Origin: Trichoplax adhaerens
Lineage: Eukaryota > Placozoa > Uniplacotomia > Trichoplacea > Trichoplacidae
DNA: 64,000 nt
NCBI RefSeq assembly: GCF_000150275.1
Contig: NW_002060948.1
Location: 3,734,512-3,798,511 of the forward strand
Direction of reading: 5' to 3'
Of the stretch, positions 13,831-24,243 are shown one piece after another. Numbering within the stretch: the first letter of the stretch is position 1; every line of letters starts with the position of its first letter. The position numbers and the translations under genes were made by a program. Under the pieces are notes generated by a model that saw nothing but the letters and a program-made list of their open reading frames with translations, made no database searches and was not told the origin of the DNA.

Positions 13831-13923
13831 ATCATCGGTTGCTAATAACTACCATTGCATGATTCTACTTCTTTTCATCACTGATTGCGATCTTGGAGCT
13901 ACCATTAATTCTTCACTGACGCC

Positions 13924-14922
13924 ATGGCAAGTATATTGACTAATGAATCTTCGACATTCATGCCTACTATCGCCAATAATCGAACCAGGCCAGCGCCAGC
14001 CTACGTTCTTGATCCTTATTTAATTATTATGACTAGTGTTGGAATTTCTATTATTATTGTCAATACAGCATTTCTGATGATTATCCTTCTCTATCGCCAA
14101 CTACGTACTACTCCTAACGTTATTATGTGTAGCATGTCGGTGTCCAGCATTTTGTTCGCTCTCATTTACTTAATTCCTCGCTACTTTCCGGCCAGTGTCG
14201 ACTTAATATGCAAGTTATTACCTTTTATCGGCCTATCATTAGCTTTAATCATTAATCTACATCAATGTGTTATTAGCTGCCATCGTTATATGGCTGTCGC
14301 CAATCCACTTACTCATCGTCGCCATATGACCAAACGTCATATTGCTATTATATTAGTTTTAGTTTGGTTATTGCCATTTATCTCTAGCTCTATACCAGCC
14401 ATATTTTATCAACCTCTTAATGAGGGTTTTTGCAGAGTGTTCGGTTATGATGCAACGCCTAAACTTATCTTTTATAGCTCCATGTACACCATCTTTTTCT
14501 ACTTGCCCTTATCTATCATTTTGTTCGGCTATATTTATATCCATATTACAGCTTTGATACTACCCAAAGATAGAAAGTTATTGAAACGAGGCTGTTGGAA
14601 ATATCGTATTCATCGCCATCGTCGTGTCTTAATCCATACAGCAATTATTATTGAATTGCATGCACTATGTTGGGTACCATTTATTACCGTTACTATTGCT
14701 TGGTATGGTGGCTTTACTATACCTAATTTTCGTGTCTTAGCCGAGGTTTTGCGCAATATTGCATTAAGCTATCCAGTGATCAACCCTTTGGTCTATGCTT
14801 ATTGTACATCTGGTATTCGTCGACGTATTTTAAATTTAATAGGTTACGAGAGCGCAAAGAGACCGTCTACCTTACGATCAACGGGTTTAGAATCCTCGTT
14901 AGCCTCTGGAGTAATGGGCTAA
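13924..14922 (+). CDS. Class A (rhodopsin-like) G protein-coupled receptor, intronless
   Basis: Predicted plasma-membrane receptor that couples an unknown ligand to heterotrimeric G proteins. The 332-residue single-exon frame has seven hydrophobic segments: about residues 32-57, 65-84, 98-120, 138-161, 182-206, 236-258 and 266-293. Family marks are HRY at 120-122 at the end of TM3 (in place of DRY), Cys97 and Cys170 placed for the TM3-ECL2 disulfide, CWVPF at 249-253 in TM6, and NPLVY at 287-291 in TM7 (NPxxY). The N-terminal tail has two N-glycosylation sequons (Asn7, Asn19) and no obvious signal peptide. Loop 3 is short and very basic (KRGCWKYRIHRHRR). ATG at 13924 is the first in frame. 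It is the only GPCR in the window, and the ligand class cannot be told from the sequence. Its frame and motifs are intact, so I see no sign of a pseudogene. Confidence 0.93.
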   Translation: MASILTNESSTFMPTIANNRTRPAPAYVLDPYLIIMTSVGISIIIVNTAFLMIILLYRQLRTTPNVIMCSMSVSSILFALIYLIPRYFPASVDLICKLLPFIGLSLALIINLHQCVISCHRYMAVANPLTHRRHMTKRHIAIILVLVWLLPFISSSIPAIFYQPLNEGFCRVFGYDATPKLIFYSSMYTIFFYLPLSIILFGYIYIHITALILPKDRKLLKRGCWKYRIHRHRRVLIHTAIIIELHALCWVPFITVTIAWYGGFTIPNFRVLAEVLRNIALSYPVINPLVYAYCTSGIRRRILNLIGYESAKRPSTLRSTGLESSLASGVMG

Positions 14923-17900
14923 AGTCTTATTTAAATATACTTTGATTTCATCAAGCACGAAATTGGATCTCATTATACACGATATTTTCTACTACTACTG
15001 GACTGAATATCGCTCATGAAAAGGAATCATAGCTCATACAAAGTTATGGATTGAACTCGTTGGGATAATTATACACTTTGTAGCCGATTCCTAAAAATAA
15101 ATAAAATAAGAAATGAATAAAAATCAGTATTTTGCACTTATAGCTATCAAGTTAATCATATCAAAATGTTAACAACTATATTCGTTCTTTCTTAAAAGTG
15201 ATCTATTCCATTACTGTTAAACGTTACAAACTATTTATTTACCCTTTAGTGGATTGCCTTCTGTCTAGAGTTCCAATGGATGAAAATCTTAACGAAAATG
15301 TTCAATTGTGTATTCTATTGCTAATGGAGAAAGTGAATCTTTTAACGAATATTCGAGATTGGCGTCCTATCATCACTTTAACAAATTGATGGATTAATTT
15401 CAATTGCTTAATTATTTGATTGTTACGACTACTGCAGTACCTACTACACTATTAATTCAAGATAATCTTTAATCTATCGTACGATATAATTGATACTAAA
15501 TGAAACTAAGAACAGTTTCAGTCCGATTTTACTATCAAAATAGTTAATAAAATGCTTTATTGATAGATATATCTTGCTGGAAGATAGAGCTGATGATAGT
15601 ACTGCATTAAACGACATTGACAATCTTCTATTAATACTATAATCTGATTGAGGTATCCGTTAATTATTATTACTTTAAATTAAAATGGTGATGATTCAAT
15701 AGAAGCAATTTACAGTTCTATACTTTATTATTCAGCATAATTTCAACGTTTTGTATGCTATTAGTAAAGAATCGTTAGATCACGAAATACCCCTTCAAAT
15801 TAGAATAAATTGTAGGCTGCGATTGAGCGTTTAAAAATTAAAACTGAAATTATTATGTTTCGTTAGTATAACTACTCAGAAAATTTGATCATAATTTATT
15901 ACCAGCTATCGTATGGCGATCTATGTCGCCGTAAAAATCTTTCTATAAGATTGAAGGTTATCATAATTACTTTTCATTGCATCTAGACCGTATATAATTG
16001 AATAATAATTGCTTGGTTTGTCAAGATAAAAATTTCCACTGCAATAAATCGATGAATAATTATAATTTATTTATTAATGTCCTTATGGATTATGCTCAAG
16101 TATTCATACAGGATAGTTTACCTTCACGCTTTATAACTCGTATATTAAAGTAATAAAGATTCTATTCGTCAAATCTTGAATGGCTGTTTGCGCAATGGGC
16201 TAGCTCGGTTTATAATATTGGGTAGTAAAATCGAAAAGTAGAAAATTTTATTCTAAATAAACAGATTTACAGATGATATACTACTTCTTGGCTAAGGTCT
16301 CAGGTATTGGTTATGAGATTAGATTACTACAAACGTATTTGGCTTTAGGTCCCAAATAAAATAAAGTTATTGCCAATTATCTTTAATTTTTGAAACAGCT
16401 AAATGGAATAGTAACTGTTACGAGATAATCTGTCAATAAACTCCATGAATCTGATAACATAGCTGAAGAGCGAGTGGAGAAAGACGGTCAGCAAGCGCAA
16501 TAGAGACTAATAAAACACATACCTATTAGTAATTAATTAATTTATACATCTGAGGCTTACTCAGGAATTATAGGTTTTATGCAACACCATAGAGTCACGA
16601 ATTTAGTCGATTAGCTTCTTACTGAGTACTATCATTTAATGACTTGTTCATGGCAACTTTGTATCATAGTCATATATGTATATGTTACATTAAACATATG
16701 TAATTGATTTAGATATACAGTATATATGTCGTTTACTACATATGGTATATCTAACATATGTAATTAATTCACAAATGTACTGTGCATTTTTCTTGGTAAA
16801 TGGACTAATATTCTACTCCTTGAATAATCCCATTGGGTATGCCCGTAACAATGTCTTATAATTGACCATCTTCGTCTAGGATAAATTACCACGTTATCTC
16901 TTACGTGTACAGTAGTTTCTTTAATATAGTATTCCGTTTTGCAGCAACATACGAGTAGGATAGAAAATTACAATTTAACAAGCACTGTTTTCACTAACTT
17001 TATAAAAACACATAAATAATTATACGTAGGTGGGGCTTAGGATAAATTTATACGGATGTTGGAATAGATACTCCAAACATTTATTATATCTTCTTGCTAA
17101 AGAGGAAGGTGGAAAAACATCGTAGCATTCTAACCATGTCGACAGGAAACAAAAAAGTCTCAATCAAAACAGTTTTGGAATATTCGAAGCAGTTATTCGG
17201 CAATGTAACTGTACAAAAAATTTGATTAATTTTATAAAAAATACAAATTTATAATGACGAACTGAGCCAAGAATTGAGAATAGATGCTGTGATTATATTA
17301 CTAAAATTAGAAAGATTCTTACGATTCACATACGACTATGAAAATTCATTACCCACTTAATTTGGATTAATATATCAACAGCATTTAGGCGTTTTGGAAA
17401 TAAGGTAACGATTCCAGTAGATCTGTACGCTAAGATTTATGAAAGAATCTATGAATGAAGTACTGTCACATTTGTTGTGTTAATAGCAAATATTACTATA
17501 AGAAATTATTTCTCACAGTAGTATTATATACAGTAAAATAATTTCTAGTTGCCTTGGTGTTGTTGCTACATTAATATACACCGATTGTATTTTACCTATT
17601 ATTGTAGATTGCAGTGTGGTAAATACTCGTATACGATAACATTATTGTAAGCATAAACATTTAATTTTGATATAGTCGCTATAATTAAGTCTTAGGCTGA
17701 TAAGCATATCAAAAAATTAACTATAGACATTCACTTAAAGAGAACCAAAAATTTAAGAACGATTACAATAGCTTTATAGATGCTTATTTTCATCGATTTT
17801 GTAAATTTTGCCGCCATAGAATTCTCTCAAGATGATAGAATATCACATCTAAATCCATCAGTCTTCGCTCAGGAAAAATATTCAGTTTCGGACAATGAAT

Positions 17901-18000
17901 TGATTGATAAAGTATGGCCTTCGTAATATTTCCATCTTACATCAGTTAAATTGTCTATTACCAAAACTTTTAAAGGCAATAGCCAAATTTCGATCGGACT
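14923..18000. other. Intergenic stretch between GPCR and syntaxin
   Basis: AT-rich with no frame over about 65 codons that looks coding. The only structure I noticed is a short duplicated TA-rich block near 16680-16770, where AACATATGTAATT occurs twice. It contains the 3' ends of two genes: the GPCR entering from the left and the minus-strand syntaxin ending at 18001. Confidence 0.55.
15096..15101 (+). terminator. Candidate poly(A) signal for the GPCR
   Basis: AATAAA lies 174 nt after the GPCR stop, inside an A-rich cluster with further ATAAAA and AATAAA hexamers up to about 15121. The position suits a short 3' UTR. Assignment rests on motif and distance only. Confidence 0.4.
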
Positions 18001-21000
18001 TTAGGGACTTTGTGTGCTGGGATTTGAATTACCGCTATTATTACTAGAATTGTTTACGGTAGGTACAACAATAGCGACGGTGATAATTATCAGAAGGATA
18101 ATGACAAGGACAATGATACAAATCAGTTTCTGTAAGAAAATCAGACAAAAAGTTGGACTTTAATAGAGATTGGCAAAAAATGAAAAGATATTATATCGTT
18201 ATTAATGAGTACTGTATATCGATAAATTAAATAGACAAACTTTCCGAGCTGCCGTTTGATAGGTATGAGCTTTACTCAAATCGGTTGTTGCTCTTTGTAC
18301 GTAATCGACAGTACTAAGAGTATTGTGCTCAATATTGTCTAACATTTCGCCTTGGCTTTCAACTAGCATGGCCATATCAAGAAACATGTCATGCAATTCC
18401 TGTAACAAAAGATTAGCGACAATTTACTATGCTGTGTGACAGGAATTACTGTGATATAAACCAGGGAATCTAAGATACTATTTGTATTCTAGATGTGAAA
18501 CTGATGTGCATATCAGCACAATGCTTGTATATTATATTTTAGTACTCTTGTGACGTTCTACGTAAGCTATCATCGATAAAAATACTAACTTTAATACTTT
18601 TTTCGAGTTTCATAATATCGTCATATCGTTGTTCGATTGCTTCTAAAGCTTTTTTGGCTTCCTTACTGTCGATCATCATCTATACCATATTACGATATAA
18701 ATTCATAAATATAGATTGTATAATTGTCATGGAAAGGGGATTTGTATAACTAAATAGTATAAATTTAAGAGACTTGTATCAAGAATAGCTATTTACTATG
18801 ATATATATAGGTAAAGATAGTAGGTAAAATGACGTCTAGTATAAGATAGAATTAACTTACACCATCAGTGAAAACATTAAGATCGCCTTGCTCTAACATT
18901 TCTTCAACTTCGTCATCAGTGGTCGTCTTTCCAGCTGGTTATTAAGATTATTGTTAGTAACATTTACTTCTAGAAATATTATCATTTCCAAGTACATTAC
19001 AATCGCGGTGAATTTCCATACTTATTTCTAGCTGTCTGACAATACGTGCTTTGCATTTCTCTCGATGTTCCACTTGCATAGTATTGTAGTCGGACATAAG
19101 ACTAACTAGACGATTACTAAGTGCTGTAACCTTAACAATTCAAAAAGTATAAATGGCAACATTAATCATAGATGATTAAAAGCGAGATGTATGCGACGAG
19201 AAGAAATTTATGGGCGATCATTGATAAATGATTGTATCTAGGGTAGATTTATGTCATCTCTACAATTACGTTTATGGTATCGCGGTCACAGATCAGCAAT
19301 TTATCTCAGAAGCCAATAGAATCAATATACGTTACGTCATTGTTATCATAGTATATTTGTTCACTAATTTTGTTAGATTTTCAGCAGCACTTTCATGCAA
19401 GCAGTGTTGACTCGTATTTCTCCTACCTGTGTTTGCTTTATCCGAAATTCAGCGGAATGATCATCTTGCCCAATAGTAGCTTCTAAGCCTGTTACATTAA
19501 TAGATAGACGTATTGGCTTGTTAGTACGTAGTTGTTATGATAGGTTGGATAGGGAAAAGCTGTTGATATTATAGATAAATATTACTAAAAGTAAAGCGTA
19601 TATTTAAACCTTTTAATTGTGAACGGATTCTTTTGGCCTTAATTTTAATATTTTCCATATTCTTCTCTAAACTTTCGCGTTTATCTGTGAAAAGGTTCAG
19701 ATAGTTTATTCAAGTGATGAGACTTTTTACATGATTGATATTTACTGAAATTAGTGTTGCAAATACGAGAGTGGTATTATAGCAACTGCAGACTGACCAA
19801 TATCAATGGATTGTCAGGATTAGATAATTATATCGCCTACATGTAGGTTTTACCTTCCGTTACTTTCGGCATTGTTATGAAATCGCTGTAGGCTTTAGCA
19901 ACTTGGGCGAGGTTGTCTTCGATAGTATCTAATTCCCCTTCGATATGTTCGACCTGTAATATGACAGTATAGAAACTTTAATTTCATTTATGGTATTTGG
20001 TCGTTCTCTCTTGGCAGATAGTGACTAATATCTGAGAAGGTGTAGACTTGTATTTTCGTTTTTAGCCAAGTAATTACGGTATATTTTGTGAGAACTGCAT
20101 AAGGTAACTGGAATGAAAGCTATCCAATTACAGTATTCCGTTCTATAGAACGGAATACCGTACATCATTGCGAGAATTAAAAGAGTGATAACCATTGATT
20201 TTACCATTAAATTAACTTGGTGATGATTTCAATTCTTTTCAATTTACTTACAAATACATTTAGAAACTCTTTTACTAACTTTTAAAGTTTTATTACTGCA
20301 CATTCATGTGAATTACATCCTATTCCAAGGTAAAATTCATGACACTGATAACTACCTGGTTAAAGAAGTCTTCCATGAATGGCACTGGCTCTTCAATGGA
20401 GATTTCAATCCCTTTATCGTCGAGTTCTTCATCATCTTGGTTAGCCTGTACCTGTTCATCATTTATTGGTGTTTTAGTTAGGTTAATCAGGTGTTATTAA
20501 TTAAATATTGAATTAGGATTATTAAATTAATCGAGATTAGCTCGAGCTGCAGTCCTGGTAGCGTTAGTAATTTGCTTATTCTGGCTCTATTTGTATTTCT
20601 TGTGATCTATCACAATATTAAGTTGAGGGAGGACGCGTAAAAGTGTTAGCTAATTTAATTTTTTAACCCTGAAGATGGGAGAGAATGCTTGACAACGATC
20701 TATAATTTATAATAGGCTTATTATGCTTGGTAAAGTAAGTCGACCGCGCAGGGATAAACAAATAAATCGAAATGAAGAAAACGATTGAATTTATGTAGAC
20801 TGAATGATATTTTTGCTAGTTCTTAAATTGAAAATAATGATGGATTTCGAAAATCATTTTACCCTAAGATTACAGTTATACGAATGAGTAATGCCGTCAT
20901 AAGAGCTGTGACTGATGGGTAATTAATAAGTTATTAACGGATAATTGTTTGTTTGGTTAAGTTTGAAAATAGGCCCTTTTTCTTATAAAGCTAGGGATAC

Positions 21001-22212
21001 TTGAGTTGTCGGTGATATTAAGTTCAAACTGCAGAGTGAATCATCGTGGACGAAATTCAATTGAACTCGGCTTGTGGTGGAGTTACCCAAGTGGTTACTA
21101 GCAATGACTGAAGGTTTGAAGAATTTATCGCGGCATTGTCCCTCTTTTGTAAATAGTTGGATTTTATGTCACCGTAACTGATATTTCATATTGATAGATT
21201 AAAAGCATGGAAGTGAATCATTCATTTCTTGCTATATTGCTATTCAATGGTAGTTTTAACCTTTTTTATCTTTTATTTTTTTGCACGTTGATAGTGAATG
21301 CTAAGTCTAATCGTTTACGATAATTGCCCAAAAGATGAAGAGTTGATCATTTTTGATGCGTTTGTTTACAATTTTGTAAGTGTGAAATTTCGTTGACTAC
21401 CATCATCCATTTAGCGTAGATTATGATGAATAGATAAAGAGAGCTAAGCTAGAGGAAAAGTAACATTGAAAAGTAGAGCCTGGCTTTGACCAAGAAAATG
21501 GCTACTCCTATCTACTTCTAACTGTATTTACAGCATAGGCAACAATGGATGCCATTATCCTGAGTTGATTGGATCAGAGGCTGTTAGGAAAAAAAGTACT
21601 ATGGCGGTGACTTACTGCTTGATGATAATACTTGTTATTAGCAAAGTCAATTAGGTGGCCGTAACTAGTTAGGATCTGGATATCCATGGAGTTGATCTTG
21701 ACAACAAGAAATGGCTACCCTTGGACATATCCGATAATATGGTACAGTAGTCTGCACTAGGTCATCCATTTATGTATTGTAATGCATAGACTGTACACTC
21801 CATTCTTGCATGATGTGGGAAAATGAAGTGGATAAAGCAGAATGAACTTGCGCCTAGGCAACGAGTGACTAGAAGGGTGCGTGGTGACTATTTGACTAAA
21901 GCTGGCGACTAGACTTCATTAAATTGTCGCCTGTTCATTAGACGTATTTAATCATCCTATTGGATGATAGCCCAGAACGTCATGTAGTGTAGAACCTAAT
22001 AATACAAACATCAGCAAGACTATAACGAATAGCATTGATCATTTAACGACGGCTACTTGTATCATCCATTTCTTTGAGCCAGATCGATTTTGGTCTCCAT
22101 CTCTGTCTGTGTGTGTGACATGCCTAGTCACATCTAGAAAAAAAATGATTGGTTCGCTAGCCTACGCTAGGTTAATTCATACCGCTTGAATTTCTATCAT
22201 TCGGTCCTTCAT
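18001..22212 (-). CDS. STX1: Syntaxin-1-type t-SNARE (Qa-SNARE)
   Basis: Plasma-membrane Qa-SNARE that would pair with SNAP-25 and synaptobrevin-type partners in regulated exocytosis. The model on the minus strand is join(18001..18129, 18241..18399, 18590..18679, 18861..18934, 19022..19130, 19427..19488, 19610..19684, 19854..19953, 20356..20445, 22183..22212), 305 codons, every exon in phase. Exon 1 encodes [10 protein letters not shown], matching the MKDR start of animal syntaxin-1, and is separated by a 1.7-kb intron. An acidic linker leads to [10 protein letters not shown] and the Habc domain. The SNARE motif contains [19 protein letters not shown] with the zero-layer Gln at residue 226. 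The C-terminus is one membrane anchor (about 264-286). After the anchor comes an unusual tail of about 20 residues rich in Asn, Ser and Pro, where syntaxin-1 normally ends almost at once. The acceptor at 20445 could alternatively lie six bases upstream, adding two residues. It could equally be called syntaxin 1/2/3/4-like. Confidence 0.93.
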
Positions 22213-22758
22213 GGTGTTGCTTAGGTCTTGCTATTCAAGAATGGAAAATAACTTGTTGAACAACTATCCACACAGATTCTTGCAATGATTTACAAGGTGG
22301 GCAAATGGCTGCAATTTGGTCTTTGAAAATTGGCCAGTGAAATTGTGCTGCTATCTTCAAAGCAGGTGATGAAGCTTTTGTGACGATTGTGATGGGTCGT
22401 CCGTCACCTGCTATGACTGACCGAGCCAACAGCGGATACAATACTGCCTAGATACAGCCATCGACTACTCGAAAATTGCACACTTTCTTCTAGTCAAATG
22501 ACACAACACGCACTCATGCCTGAGTGATTTGTGTCTGCGTCCTTTGTTGGCCGTGATCGACGAGCAGTAGTACGACGTACACTGTCAGGCGTCAACTTGA
22601 CTGGCTTCACCACCACCGCTGCTCTCAGCCGTGGCTCAGTGCACTAGGTATGCTGTTCGGTATACAGACTGCAATCCACCAACTGGCATCCTGTACGGGA
22701 GGTTTTTCTTCCTTCTACTGCATGAGTCCATATACAGTACTTCTGCACTACCAACTCG

Positions 22759-23231
22759 GCAATCCTATTCCAAGGTGTGGTAGGGTGGAGACGCAAATTA
22801 TCCTACCCTTACATAATCAATAATGTCTTGACATTGGACAGGGAATAAAAATCGCCTTATTAGCTAGAATGGCGTCTACGAACCGCATGACTTGGACGAG
22901 TCTTGCATTAAAATCGTCATGATCTTAGGGAAAGAAACCCTCCAACTGTTCCAATGAAGAAGATTGCAATCCTATTCTAAGGTGTGGTAGGGTGGAGACG
23001 CAAATTATCCTACCCTTACGTAATCAATAATGTCTTGACATTGGACAGGGAATAAAAATCGCCATTAGCTAGAATGGCGTCAACGAACTGCTTGACATTG
23101 GACAGGGAATAAAAATCGCCTTATTAGCCAGAATGGCGTCTACGAACCGCATGACTTGGACGAGTCTTGCATTAAAATCGTCATGATCCTAGGGAAAGGA
23201 ACCCTCCAACTGTTCCAATGAAGAAGATTGC
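22759..23231. repeat. 207-bp tandem duplication with a nested 60-bp partial copy
   Basis: A block starting GCAATCCTATTC(C/T)AAGGTG at 22759 is repeated from 22966. It includes GGGTGGAGACGCAAATTATC, AATGTCTTGACATTGGACAG and GTCATGATC(T/C)TAGGGAAA. The second copy is longer because a segment of about 60 bp (CTTGACATTGGACAGGGAAT through ACGAAC(C/T)GC) is itself duplicated inside it. Identity is high, so the duplication is recent. Confidence 0.85.
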
Positions 23232-23304
23232 ACAATTTCATCCCTTCACCTACATGTGCGTACAGTAGCCCTAACCATTTTGTACCAATGACTTTCTCCA
23301 CGTC

Positions 23305-23445
23305 GTTCAAGCTGTCCTACTGATACATTATGAGACATACTCGTATTGACATGTCTAAAAAAAAATGAAGTGAGATTGGACGATTTCTTCATTTTTTTTA
23401 AAACATGTCAATACATGTCTACATTATCAGTAAGACAGCTCCAAC
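23305..23445. repeat. Imperfect foldback (inverted-repeat) element
   Basis: The left arm (23305-23370) and right arm (23387-23445) are reverse complements over most of their length. The inner 27 bp, from TATTGACATGT to AAAATGAAG at 23344-23370 against 23387-23413, is nearly perfect around a 16-nt loop. The outer part pairs AGCTGTCCTACTGAT with ATCAGTAAGACAGCT. A transcript would form a long hairpin. There is no coding sequence. A MITE-like or foldback transposon remnant fits; target-site duplications were not clear. Confidence 0.7.
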
Positions 23446-23496
23446 AAAGTGTACATTGTACAATGTAATTGATGCAAAATGGTTAGCGATAATTCT

Positions 23497-23670
23497 CGTA
23501 TACGAGTACGCGTATAAAATAATCAAGAATAAAAATTGCAAATTTGAATTGTCGCTATGGACTATGGCAGTGTATACATATGCTCGTATACGCGTATATA
23601 ATACAGTAATTAAAAAAGATAATCAAAAATTGCAAATTTGAATGGTAGCTATGGACTATGGCAGTGTACC
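23497..23670. repeat. Tandem duplication of about 85 bp
   Basis: Two adjacent copies share (C/T)CGTATACG..CGTATA, AAAATTGCAAATTTGAAT, and GCTATGGACTATGGCAGTGTA. They start near 23497 and 23583. Both small open frames in this interval run through the copies and are not considered genes. Confidence 0.7.
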
Positions 23671-24243
23671 ATAGTCTCTGAGACATCATTCTCTTCTGGT
23701 AAGTGAGTAAGGATGGCCTGTTGTAGTGATCAGGCCAGCGTGATATTTTGTACAGCGTAGTTAAGATCGATTCAGAATTAGCTAAACAAACATCCAGGAT
23801 AGTAATTAATGTGGAATAACAATTCATTTTATTCCATTACTATATATTCTAATTAGAAATGATTGGTGGTACAGGTAAATATTCGTTGAATCGTTCCATA
23901 GCAACCCTACCACTAGGTCTATCCAAGGTTTACAAAAATAGCAATATCATTCAACACGATCATGAATCATGATCTGCTCAATACATCAACATCTAGAATA
24001 CAATTGTACAGCAGAATTCACATGCTATAAATTGTAATTAACTATCGAGTAGGAATAATAACCCTAAAAGAAAAGTCGATAATATGTTGTCAATATCGTC
24101 CACTAAAATAGACTATTGCAAATAGACTGCCATACCGCATGAAATGAATGCAGTCAAGAATAGAGCCAACTACGCCCAGTTCGTGTCCACAGTAGCTTCC
24201 ACACCCAAAAGCTCAACGACGTTATATCATGTACATAGAAAAA

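Larger units (their letters stand above)
1..13923. other. Gene-poor AT-rich region with many old tandem repeats
   Basis: No open frame here looks like a real gene. The longest frames are under 85 codons, their composition follows the AT-rich background, and none resembles a family I know. I also see no run of phase-consistent exons like those in the genes further right. What the stretch does hold is a series of diverged direct repeats, listed separately, concentrated between about 3.5 kb and 13.9 kb. A lineage-specific or fast-evolving spliced gene could be missed by eye. Confidence 0.6.
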
